Of a stretch of 64,000 nt of DNA, positions 56,473 to 64,000 are shown in pieces. The DNA comes from Paragemmobacter amnigenus. GTDB taxonomy: Bacteria > Pseudomonadota > Alphaproteobacteria > Rhodobacterales > Rhodobacteraceae. The translations under genes and the position numbers were made by a program. A model generated the notes under the pieces. That model did no database searches, was not told the DNA's origin, and saw only the letters and a list, made by a program, of their open reading frames with translations. Numbering within the stretch: the first letter of the stretch is position 1; every line of letters begins with the position of its first letter. The stretch is from assembly GCF_009908265.2 (NCBI RefSeq), contig NZ_JAAATX020000012.1:62001-126000 (forward strand), given 5' to 3'.

Positions 56473-58107
56473 CTACAACTCCAGCCGCCCCTGCCGCGAG
56501 GCATCCTCCTCGCGCGCCGCCGCGCGGAAGGTGTCGGACCGCCGCAGCGGCAAGCGCACCGCGCGGTCGCGCAGGCGCATCGCCTCCTCGATCGTCACGA
56601 TCTGCACGCGCGGCACGGCCACCCCGTCCACCTCCACCTGTCCGGCGCTCGCCGCCTCCTCGACCATGGGGCGCGTGGGGGGCGTCAGGGTCAGGAACAC
56701 CGCCAGATCGGCCTTCTGGCGGTCCATCACCCCCTTCAGGTCGCCCACCATCGCGCGGCCCACATTGTCGCCCGCCTTGACCGACACGATCCCGCGCCCC
56801 GTCCGCCCGAAATAGAGGTTGCCGTCAAAGCCCCCATCCGCCCCCCGCTTGCCAAGGTTCCCCGGCACCGCGTCGATGAGAGAGAGCGCCCATTTCTCGA
56901 ACTCGAAATAATAGCGCCCGTCCGACCGCCCCCTGCGCGCAAGGTCCTGCGCGCTGGCCAGATCCTGCGGCACGCCCTGCGTGGTGAAGGCCACGCCCGG
57001 AAAGGCCTGCCGCAGCCGCTTTTCGATCAACCCGATGGCCAGATGGGTGACGTCGATCCCCATCCACGCCCGCCCCAGCTTCTCCGCCGCATGGACGGTG
57101 GTCCCGCAGCCGCAGAACGGGTCCAGCACCACATCGCCGGGATTGGAGGAGGCGTTGAGGATGCGCTCCAGCAGCGCGACGGGCTTTTGGGTGGGGTAGC
57201 CGAGGCGTTCTTGGGCTTGGGAATTAAGCGGAGGGATGTCGGTCCAGATTGTCCCCATCACACCGCCGGATTGCTCACTCAAATAACGCTTGAGTTGAGG
57301 CCGCTTAGTTACGTCGATTTCTCCGCTTCGATTTCGCGGATACCAAACGCGGCCGTCACTATCCAAACGCTGCATCGTTTCGAGTGAATAGCGCCAACCT
57401 TTTGGCGGACTCTCGTGGCCTTTCCACTCGTACATCATATTCGGACGCGGATTCGGGCTTGTCATGTTATCCAAGCGATAACGACCGCGACCGTCACCGT
57501 CATCATGACGGTATTTGTCCGACAAATACTCTTCCGAGTGAGGCTCGCGCGGTGTGTTCCAAACAAACGCATCAGACTTCGTAAAGAAAAAGACCTTGTC
57601 AGCAACCTTGCTCCAAGTCTTGCTGTCGCTGTGCGTTGTGGTCCGTTTCCACGTTATCTCGTTCTGATAGCCTTTTCCCCCAAACACCGCATCCAGCAGC
57701 ACCTTCAGATAATGGCTCGCCGTCGGATCGCAGTGCAGATAGAGGCTCCCCGTCGGCTTCAGCACCCGATGCAATTCGATCAGCCGCAACGCCATCATGG
57801 CCAGATAGGCCATCATGTCATTCTCGCCCAGAAAGCCCCGCATCGCGCGCAGCATCTCTGCCGCCGCCGCATTGCCGGACCGCATGACCTCCTGATAGGC
57901 CTCCTCCGCGCTCTCGCCCCAGTGCCACGTGTCGTCAAAGGCCTGTATCTGCGCCGCCGCCTCCTGCCCCTGCGGCGACTTGAACAGCACGTTGTAGCTG
58001 GCGTTGGAATTGAACGGCGGGTCCAGATAGATCAGGTCCACCGTTTCCGACCGGATGCTTTCGCGCAGCACCTTCAGATTGTCGCCGTAGTATAACGTAT
58101 TCACCAT
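56473..58107 (-). CDS. Beta-class DNA methyltransferase fused to a nuclease-like C-terminal domain
   Basis: A 544-aa protein. The catalytic motif DPPF is at residues 29-32 and the SAM motif DPFCGCGTT near 325-336, the order IV-to-I of beta-class N6/N4 methyltransferases such as type III Mod. Residues about 425-445 read GGFDGNLYF...GIVSVKAG, which resembles the catalytic core of Mrr/PD-(D/E)XK nucleases (Asp, then xVK). Codons for residues about 145-305, the expected target-recognition region, are distinctly less GC-rich (about 54% in four counted lines, versus 62-72% in two flanking lines). A GTG at 58119 is an alternative start. No separate restriction gene is adjacent. Confidence 0.85.
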   Translation of the reverse strand: MVNTLYYGDNLKVLRESIRSETVDLIYLDPPFNSNASYNVLFKSPQGQEAAAQIQAFDDTWHWGESAEEAYQEVMRSGNAAAAEMLRAMRGFLGENDMMAYLAMMALRLIELHRVLKPTGSLYLHCDPTASHYLKVLLDAVFGGKGYQNEITWKRTTTHSDSKTWSKVADKVFFFTKSDAFVWNTPREPHSEEYLSDKYRHDDGDGRGRYRLDNMTSPNPRPNMMYEWKGHESPPKGWRYSLETMQRLDSDGRVWYPRNRSGEIDVTKRPQLKRYLSEQSGGVMGTIWTDIPPLNSQAQERLGYPTQKPVALLERILNASSNPGDVVLDPFCGCGTTVHAAEKLGRAWMGIDVTHLAIGLIEKRLRQAFPGVAFTTQGVPQDLASAQDLARRGRSDGRYYFEFEKWALSLIDAVPGNLGKRGADGGFDGNLYFGRTGRGIVSVKAGDNVGRAMVGDLKGVMDRQKADLAVFLTLTPPTRPMVEEAASAGQVEVDGVAVPRVQIVTIEEAMRLRDRAVRLPLRRSDTFRAAAREEDASRQGRLEL

Positions 58108-58341
58108 CGACCCGATCACTCGTCACTGTCGGCGCGATCCTGCACCGCAAATCCACAACCACAGGTTAACCGCCCTTCGGCGGCGGTCAACTCCCGACCG
58201 CCCCCCCGCGCAACGGCCGCCACGGCGCGCTTCCCTCCCCCTCGTGGGGAGGGAGAGGGTGGGGGGATTTCCGGCACCCCCCTTCGCACCAGCGCACCCT
58301 TAACCACGTTGCGCCCCGCTTCGTGCGCCCATCGCGTATGT

Positions 58342-58380
58342 ACAGTTTGCGGCACAACCCTCTGCACAACCTTCGGCACA
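58342..58380 (+). promoter_or_regulatory. 39-bp block with 12-bp-spaced GCAC repeats, upstream of serS
   Basis: The 15-mer ACAGTTTGCGGCACA (58342-58356) is followed at 12-bp steps by TGCACA (58363) and GGCACA (58375), each followed by AC. It matches the block at 10665-10703 in length and phasing. It lies 103 bases before serS. The rest of the 376-bp gap (58108-58483) contains a CTCCCC/GGGGAG hairpin near 58240-58255 and no gene. Confidence 0.55.
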
Positions 58381-58483
58381 ACTCCGGACGACCTCTGCCA
58401 AGGATATCAACCCCTTGGCCCACCCCCTTCCCCTTCCCGTCCCCATCTGGCATACCGACCCCGTTAAATCAGGGGTCACAGTC

Positions 58484-59776
58484 ATGCACGACATCCGCGC
58501 CATCCGCGAAAATCCCGCCGCCTTCGACGCGGCCCTCGCCCGCCGTGGCCTGCCCCCCGCCTCGCCCGAGATCCTCGCCCTCGACGCCGACCGCCGCGCA
58601 AAGATCGCCGCCGCCGAAACCGCGACCGCCGACCAGAACCGCGCCTCCAAGGACGTGGGCGCCGCCAAGGCGCGCGGCGACGATGCCGAATTCGAACGCC
58701 TCCGCGCGCTTGTCGCTGAAAAGAAAGCGGAAATCGCCCGCCTCACGGCCGAGGCCGACACGCAGGACGCGGCCCTGCGCGACATGCTGATGCGCATCCC
58801 CAACCTGCCGCTGGCCGATGTGCCCACGGGCAAGGACGAGGATGACAACGTCGAACTCCGCCGCTGGGGCACCCCCCGCGCCTTCGACTTCAAACCGCTG
58901 GAGCATTTCGAGATCGCAGGCGTGAAGCCCGGCATGGATTTCGAAACCGCCGCCAAACTCTCCGGCGCGCGCTTCGTCGTGCTGCGCGGGGCGGTGATCC
59001 GCGTCCACCGCGCGCTGGCGCAGTTCATGCTGGACACCCATGTGGCCGAACATGGGTTAACCGAGACATGGACGCCGGTGCTGGTGAAGGAAGACGCCAT
59101 GTATGGCACCAACCAGCTCCCGAAATTCGCGGAAGACAGCTATCAGACGACCAATGGCTGGTGGCTGGTGCCGACCTCAGAAGTCACCCTGACCAACACC
59201 GTGGCGGGTGATATCCTCGATGAAAATCAACTGCCTATCCGCATGACCGCCCATACCCAGTGCTTCCGCTCCGAAGCGGGCAGCGCGGGCAAGGACACGA
59301 CCGGCATGCTGCGCCAGCACCAGTTCGAGAAGGTCGAGATGGTGTCGATCACCACCCCCGACACAAGCGGCGCCGAACATGACCGCATGACGCGCTGTGC
59401 GGAAAATATCCTTGAAAAACTGGGGCTTCCCTATCGCACCATCGTGCTCTGCACCGGCGACATGGGCTTTGGCGCGCAAAAGACGCATGATCTGGAAGTC
59501 TGGCTTCCCGGCCAGAACCGCTATCGCGAGATTTCCTCCGTCTCGGTCTGCGGCGATTTCCAGGCCCGCCGGATGAACGCCCGCTTCCGCCCGGCAGGTG
59601 GCGGAAAACCCGAATTCGTCCATACACTTAACGGCTCGGGCCTTGCCGTGGGGCGCTGTCTGATCGCGGTGCTGGAGAACGGCCAGCAGGCCGACGGTTC
59701 GGTCGACCTGCCCGCCGTCCTGCACCCCTATCTGGGCGGCAAGACGCGGATCGCCGCCGACGGCAGCCTTCAGTGA
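58484..59776 (+). CDS. serS: Serine--tRNA ligase
   Basis: A 430-aa class II synthetase. An N-terminal antiparallel coiled coil (residues 28-100) would grip the tRNA-Ser variable arm. The core has [15 protein letters not shown] near residue 230, motif 2 [20 protein letters not shown] near 265, and motif 3 [17 protein letters not shown] near 385. It starts [15 protein letters not shown]; the frame upstream is non-homologous. AGGGG is ten bases before the ATG. Confidence 0.97.
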   Translation: MHDIRAIRENPAAFDAALARRGLPPASPEILALDADRRAKIAAAETATADQNRASKDVGAAKARGDDAEFERLRALVAEKKAEIARLTAEADTQDAALRDMLMRIPNLPLADVPTGKDEDDNVELRRWGTPRAFDFKPLEHFEIAGVKPGMDFETAAKLSGARFVVLRGAVIRVHRALAQFMLDTHVAEHGLTETWTPVLVKEDAMYGTNQLPKFAEDSYQTTNGWWLVPTSEVTLTNTVAGDILDENQLPIRMTAHTQCFRSEAGSAGKDTTGMLRQHQFEKVEMVSITTPDTSGAEHDRMTRCAENILEKLGLPYRTIVLCTGDMGFGAQKTHDLEVWLPGQNRYREISSVSVCGDFQARRMNARFRPAGGGKPEFVHTLNGSGLAVGRCLIAVLENGQQADGSVDLPAVLHPYLGGKTRIAADGSLQ

Positions 59777-59820
59777 CGCATGGCACAGGTCCAGACCCGC
59801 GACCGCTGCGTATACCTTTC

Positions 59821-60522
59821 ATGAAGACACGCGCCCTTATCCTGCTCATCGTCACGCTCGCCTTCGGGGCGGCCCCTTTCCTCACGCCGCCCTTCCGCGG
59901 CTATGACCCCGCGCTCTTTCCGGTGAACATCCCCCGCCCCTCGATCCAGCCGGCAGGCTATGCCTTCGCGATCTGGAGCGTGATCTATATCTGGCTTTTC
60001 GCCCACGCGATCACAAGCCTTTGGAAACGCGCGGAAAATCCCGCATGGGACCGCACGCGCCTGCCGCTTGCGCTGGCCATCGCGCTCGGCTCGGCCTGGC
60101 TCTGGATCGCGCCACAGGCCCCCATCGCGGCCACCGTCACGATCCTCGTCATGGCCGCCGCCGCCATCACCGCCTTCCTGCGCGCCGACACGGAAACCGA
60201 CCGCTGGCTGCTCTCGGCCCCCATCGCCATCCTTGCAGGCTGGCTCTCGGCCGCGGCTGCCGTATCCACCGGCGTGGTGATCGCGGGCTACGGGCTGCTG
60301 TCCGACACCGCCTCGGCCTTCGCCATGATCGCGGCCATCCTGACGCTTGCCACGTGGGTTCAACGGCAAAAGCCGCGCATGCCGGTCTACGGGATCACCG
60401 TGATCTGGGCGCTGGCGGGTGTCACCGTGGCCAATGCGGGGCTGAACCCCGTCATCGCCATCCTTGCGGGTCTGGGCATCGGGCTGATGGCACTGGTCCT
60501 GCGCCCGACCTTCCGGGGATGA
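59821..60522 (+). CDS. Integral membrane protein, possibly TspO/MBR-related
   Basis: A 233-aa protein with about seven hydrophobic segments. The stretch QPAGYAFAIWSVIYIWLFAH near residue 42 resembles the Pro/Trp-rich first loop of tryptophan-rich sensory (TspO) proteins, but classical TspO has five helices and about 160 residues, so homology is tentative. It lies 44 bp after serS in the same direction and has no clear Shine-Dalgarno. Substrate or ligand unknown. Confidence 0.65.
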   Translation: MKTRALILLIVTLAFGAAPFLTPPFRGYDPALFPVNIPRPSIQPAGYAFAIWSVIYIWLFAHAITSLWKRAENPAWDRTRLPLALAIALGSAWLWIAPQAPIAATVTILVMAAAAITAFLRADTETDRWLLSAPIAILAGWLSAAAAVSTGVVIAGYGLLSDTASAFAMIAAILTLATWVQRQKPRMPVYGITVIWALAGVTVANAGLNPVIAILAGLGIGLMALVLRPTFRG

Positions 60523-60549
60523 TCCAGCCCCACCGCGCCCCGCCGAGGC

Positions 60550-62016
60550 TCAGTCCTTCCGCCCCTCGATATGCTTTCGCAGACGGCTGGGCGTGTGGAA
60601 TTTCCGCTCCCTGAACGGGTTTTTATCCGACTGGCTGCGGAACATGATGCGGATCGGCACGCCCGGCATCTCGAAGTGATCCCGCAACCCGTTGACCAGA
60701 TAGCGTTTATAGCTTTCCGGCATCTCGTCGGGACGCGAACACATCACCACGAAACCGGGGGGCCGCGCCTTCACCTGCGTCATGTAGCGCAGCTTGATCC
60801 GGTGCCCGCCCGGCGCCGGCGGCGGGTGCGCCTCGGTCATGGCACCCAGCCATGTGTTCAACCGCGCCGTGGTGATCCGCTTGTTCCAGACATCATGCGC
60901 CCGAACGATGGCGTCATGCAGCCGGTCCAGCCCCCGCCCCGTCTTGGCCGACACCGTCACCAAGGGCGCGCCGCGCAACTGCGGCAGAAGACGCTCGAAC
61001 ATCTCCTTCAGCTCGGCCAGCTTTTCCTGCTTCTCGTCTTCCAGATCCCACTTGTTCACCGCGACAACGACCGCGCGCCCCTCGGTTTCCGCGTAATCCG
61101 CGATCCGCAGATCCTGCGTCTCGAAGGGGATCTCCACGTCCAGCAGCACCACCACGACCTCGGCGAAGCGCACCGCGCGCAGACCGTCCGCGACCGACAG
61201 CTTCTCCAGCTTCTCGACCACCCGCGCCTTCTTGCGCATTCCCGCCGTGTCGAAGATCCGCACGGGCGTGCCCATCCAGTCCGACCGGACCGAGATCGCG
61301 TCGCGCGTGATCCCCGCCTCGGGGCCGGTCAGCAGACGGTCCTCGCCGATGATCTTGTTGATCAGCGTGGATTTTCCGGCATTGGGCCGCCCGATCACCG
61401 CAATCTGCAGGGGCTTCTTCGCGGTGGGCCGGTGGGCGGCGGGATCGACCTCCTCGTCGCCCAGCTCCTCGGGGATGTCCACTTCCGTCTCGGGGGTGTT
61501 CATCGCCTCGCGTTCCGCGAATTCCTCGCGGAAGGGGGTCAGGATGCGGTACAGGTCATCCATCCCCTCGCCATGCTCGGCCGACAGCCGCACAGGCTCG
61601 CCCAGCCCCAGCGACCACGCCTCCAGCGCGCCGGAATCCCCCGCCGCGCCCTCGGCCTTGTTCACGCCAAGGACCACGCGGGCATTCTTCTTGCGCAGGA
61701 TATCGGCAAAGACCTCGTCCGACGGCGTCACACCCACCCGCCCGTCGATCAGGAACAGGCAGACATCCGCCATCTCGACCGCGCGTTCGGTCAGACGGCG
61801 CATCCGGCCCTGAAGGCTGTCATCTGTGACTTCCTCCAGCCCCGCCGTGTCGATCACGGTGAAGCGCAGGTCGAACAGGCGCGCATCGCCCTCGCGCAGG
61901 TCGCGCGTGACGCCGGGCTGGTCATCGACCAGCGCCAGCTTGCGCCCGACAAGGCGGTTGAACAGCGTGGACTTGCCCACATTGGGACGACCCACGATCG
62001 CAAGGGTGAAGCTCAT
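60550..62016 (-). CDS. der: Ribosome biogenesis GTPase Der (EngA)
   Basis: A 488-aa protein with two tandem G domains: [14 protein letters not shown] at residues 8-21 with DTAGLEE near 58, and [14 protein letters not shown] near 212 with DTAGMRKKA near 258, plus NKWDLED near 325. The C-terminal KH-like domain includes [12 protein letters not shown]-type [15 protein letters not shown]. It acts in 50S assembly. It lies 47 bp after the BamB-like gene, the same order as E. coli yfgM-bamB-der. Confidence 0.98.
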   Translation of the reverse strand: MSFTLAIVGRPNVGKSTLFNRLVGRKLALVDDQPGVTRDLREGDARLFDLRFTVIDTAGLEEVTDDSLQGRMRRLTERAVEMADVCLFLIDGRVGVTPSDEVFADILRKKNARVVLGVNKAEGAAGDSGALEAWSLGLGEPVRLSAEHGEGMDDLYRILTPFREEFAEREAMNTPETEVDIPEELGDEEVDPAAHRPTAKKPLQIAVIGRPNAGKSTLINKIIGEDRLLTGPEAGITRDAISVRSDWMGTPVRIFDTAGMRKKARVVEKLEKLSVADGLRAVRFAEVVVVLLDVEIPFETQDLRIADYAETEGRAVVVAVNKWDLEDEKQEKLAELKEMFERLLPQLRGAPLVTVSAKTGRGLDRLHDAIVRAHDVWNKRITTARLNTWLGAMTEAHPPPAPGGHRIKLRYMTQVKARPPGFVVMCSRPDEMPESYKRYLVNGLRDHFEMPGVPIRIMFRSQSDKNPFRERKFHTPSRLRKHIEGRKD

Positions 62017-62063
62017 CTTCCGCTCCGGAAATCCAAAGGATGACCCCTTACACGGGGATCAGG

Positions 62064-63428
62064 TCAACGGAAAGCGTGAAGTTGCCCGTTGGCCCCGACC
62101 ACATAAAGCGTCCCGCCCGCCAGCGCCGGTGCCGAAGCCGCCCCGCCGGGGATTTCCGCCCCGCCCACCAGCGCGCCATCCGCAGGGTTGAACAGCCGCA
62201 GCTGCCCGTCGCCGGACACCACAGCCAGCCGCCCGCCCGCCAGCACGGGGCCGAAATGCGGGATGATGGCCTTGCGCCGCTTGGGCTTGTCCTTGGTGAA
62301 ATAGGGCATGTCGATCGCCCAGACAGGCTCGCCCGTGGCGGCATCCAGACGCACCAGACGGTTCTCGTCATTCACAAGGAAGACCGACCCGCCCACCACC
62401 AGCGGCGGGTTCAGCGCGCCCTCGACCGCGGTCCAGATCCGCTCGCCCGACGAGGTGTCGAAGGCCGCCGTCCGCCCCGAGGCCGTGCCCGCATAGGTCA
62501 CGTCGCCAAGGATCACCGCATCGCCCGTAATGTCGGTCAGCCCGCCATAGGCGCGCCCGACGCGCTGCCCCGTGACAGGGGCCTGCCAGACCTGCACGCC
62601 CGACACCTTCAGCGCCGCCGTAATCGACCCGTTGGCAAAGGGGAAAAGCACCAGATTGGCCCCCACCGACGGCCCCGCCGCACCCAGCACGCCCGTCGCG
62701 CCCACGGCACCCGGCACGGTCCATTTCACACGGCCCGTATCGGCCGCCACCGCCCAGCCCGACCCGTCGCGCCCTGCCGCATAGACGATCCCGTCCGCCA
62801 CGGCCGGCGCACCGGTCACGGGGCTGTCCAGACGCTGCCGCCAGACCACCGCGCCCGTCGCCGCATCCAGCGCGACCAGCTCGCCATAGGCCGTGGTCGC
62901 ATAGACCCGCCCGCCCGCCGTCGCCAGCCCGCCGCCCGAGGCACCGCCGCCCCTGTCGAATTCGGCCGTCAGATCGGCCTGCCAGATCACCGCCCCGCCG
63001 GTCGAGGTGGCCTGCACCACCGCCGCCGAATCCATCGTGAACACGCGCCCATCTGCCACCACGGGGGCGGCGCTGATGCGGTTCTTGCGTCTGTTGCCCG
63101 ACCCGATGGCCACAGACCACACCCGCGCGGGCGCCGCCGACAGCGCGCCATGCGGCTGGGCATGGTCCGCCCCGCCGCCGCGATGGGTCCAGGCCGCATT
63201 GGCCTGCGCCGCGGGCAGCGAGATCGGCTCGGCCCGGTTCTCGGGCCGGTCGGGCGGTGCCACGGGGGCGGGCTCGCCCTCCACCGGCACGGATGCCTCC
63301 AGATCGGCCCGCACGGGGAAACGTTCCCCCTGCAGGATCAGCTCGCGTTCACAGCCCGCCAGCACGGCCATCATGGCCAGCCCCGAGATCGTCACCCCAA
63401 TCCTGCGCGTCACAGTCACGGCTCCCAT
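62064..63428 (-). CDS. BamB-like outer-membrane assembly lipoprotein (PQQ-type beta-propeller)
   Basis: A 454-aa lipoprotein precursor: signal peptide ending in the lipobox AVLAGC, a Pro-rich linker, then a beta-propeller with repeats such as LDAATGAVVWRQRLD, AADTGRVKWTVPG, FDTSSGERIWTAV, LDAATGEPVWAID. Such repeats define BamB, a scaffold of the BAM complex. The start is uncertain among 63443, 63428 and a GTG nearby; 63428 follows the TPR gene's stop by four bases. Context (TPR-BamB-Der) supports the call. Confidence 0.88.
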   Translation of the reverse strand: MGAVTVTRRIGVTISGLAMMAVLAGCERELILQGERFPVRADLEASVPVEGEPAPVAPPDRPENRAEPISLPAAQANAAWTHRGGGADHAQPHGALSAAPARVWSVAIGSGNRRKNRISAAPVVADGRVFTMDSAAVVQATSTGGAVIWQADLTAEFDRGGGASGGGLATAGGRVYATTAYGELVALDAATGAVVWRQRLDSPVTGAPAVADGIVYAAGRDGSGWAVAADTGRVKWTVPGAVGATGVLGAAGPSVGANLVLFPFANGSITAALKVSGVQVWQAPVTGQRVGRAYGGLTDITGDAVILGDVTYAGTASGRTAAFDTSSGERIWTAVEGALNPPLVVGGSVFLVNDENRLVRLDAATGEPVWAIDMPYFTKDKPKRRKAIIPHFGPVLAGGRLAVVSGDGQLRLFNPADGALVGGAEIPGGAASAPALAGGTLYVVGANGQLHAFR

Positions 63429-63432
63429 CCCA

Positions 63433-64000
63433 TCAGCCCGCATCGGCCGCTTCCGCCTCTTGCGGCACGGTGGCAGGGGCCACCTCACCGCCAAGGGCGA
63501 CGATCATCTGTTCCGCCCGCGCCCGCAGGCCCGAAGGCGATTCCTGGTCGTCCAGCAGCGCGGTCAGGGCGGCAATCGCCTCGTCCGTCTTGCCTTCCTC
63601 GACCAGAAGATAGGCCATCTGCTCCAGCGCCAGCGTCCGGTAGGGACGCCCGGGCGCCGCGATCGGGTCCAGCGCCGCGCGCCGCTCGGCCAGCGCCATG
63701 TCGGCCCCCGCGATCACCACCTTCCGCAGCACCGCAAGATCGCGATAGCTGGGCGGTTGGGCGGTATCGGCGGCCAGCGCCTCCAGCGCGGCAAGCGCCC
63801 CCGCGCGATCCTCGACCGGATCGGTCGACAGCAACAGCTTCAGGATCGCCGTCTGCGTGCCATCCGTCGGGATCGCCTGCAGGGCCACGCTCCGCTCTGC
63901 CGTGCCGCCAAGATCCAGCGCGTCCAGCACCGCATCGCCGAAATGCTCGGCCCGCGCCGTGGCCTGCGCCTTCTGCCATTCGGACCAGCCCGCACCGCCC
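63433..64000 (-). CDS. TPR-type protein, YfgM/TPR_21-like (partial, 5' end beyond window)
   Basis: The C-terminal about 188 residues of a protein that continues past the right edge. Helical repeats include YRTLALEQMAYLLVEEGKTDEAIAALTALLDD (in part), preceded by SEWQKAQATARAEHFGDAVL near the edge. In E. coli the corresponding gene yfgM encodes a periplasmic-facing TPR protein that associates with SecYEG. The ending is AEAADAG. The N-terminal membrane anchor expected for YfgM would lie outside the window. Confidence 0.75.
   Translation of the reverse strand, partial: GGAGWSEWQKAQATARAEHFGDAVLDALDLGGTAERSVALQAIPTDGTQTAILKLLLSTDPVEDRAGALAALEALAADTAQPPSYRDLAVLRKVVIAGADMALAERRAALDPIAAPGRPYRTLALEQMAYLLVEEGKTDEAIAALTALLDDQESPSGLRARAEQMIVALGGEVAPATVPQEAEAADAG

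Noticed and set aside
60571-62043. A 490-codon plus-strand frame opposite der
   Set aside because: Antisense shadow; rich in His/Arg/Pro as expected from reversed GC-rich codons.

Overview
The window is GC-rich, densely coded chromosomal DNA from an alphaproteobacterium, most likely Rhodobacteraceae (Rhodobacter/Tabrizicola/Gemmobacter-like; genus not resolvable by eye). The evidence is the gene orders zwf-pgl-pgi, yajC-secD-secF-ccmABCDG and rpsF-rpsR-rplI, a separate corrinoid methyltransferase next to a short MetF, a DddP-type DMSP lyase, and start codons often fused to the preceding stop as ATGA. I see no prophage, CRISPR array, complete insertion sequence or rRNA operon. It is mostly a core-genome segment with a few accessory genes.

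Layout. 0-2 kb: rlmE and a Ppx/GppA phosphatase. 2.2-4.7 kb: a one-carbon cluster (small 'virulence factor' family protein, MetF-like reductase, methyl-THF:corrinoid methyltransferase) plus a 75-aa protein. 4.9-9.3 kb: a membrane dipeptidase and a copper module (copA-cueR divergent from a CopZ-like chaperone, with CueR-type promoters facing both ways). 9.5-14 kb: TfoX-like protein, ndk, ABC-F protein, MarC, retropepsin-like protease. 14.1-15.9 kb: tRNA-Gly(CCC), two tandem duplicated small membrane proteins, CHAP protein, RidA. 16-19.7 kb: zwf-pgl-pgi with a LacI-type operator. 19.8-23.6 kb: ureohydrolase, acpP, fabG, ASCH protein, fabD. 23.8-27.2 kb: soluble chemoreceptor, PACE transporter, rpsF-rpsR-rplI. 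27.3-33.7 kb: nucleotidyltransferase with striking operators, DMT transporter, sulfotransferase, tig, tRNA-Leu(TAG), nnrDE. 33.8-40 kb: glnB-glnA, two related membrane-anchored unknowns, DUF3445 protein, fliG-like gene, small secreted protein. 40-48 kb: purB, dddP, DMT transporter, DUF1223 protein, acnA, 40-aa membrane peptide. 48.3-54.6 kb: yajC-secDF and ccmABCDG. 55-64 kb: an unknown pair, a DNA methyltransferase with a nuclease-like tail, serS, a membrane protein, der, a BamB-like lipoprotein and a TPR protein cut by the window edge.

The most unusual signals lie between or inside genes. (1) Nine loci carry short tandem hairpins whose arms differ in sequence but keep pairing (family A). 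(2) Five loci carry a G-rich hairpin followed by a conserved GAGGATATTT-type tail (family B). (3) Two 39-bp blocks with the same 15-mer and three 12-bp-spaced GCAC repeats lie upstream of the ABC-F gene and serS. (4) A double inverted operator covers the promoter and leader of the nucleotidyltransferase gene. (5) A REP-like nested palindrome is inserted in frame in nnrD. All products are named from recognisable motifs and length; no database search was possible.
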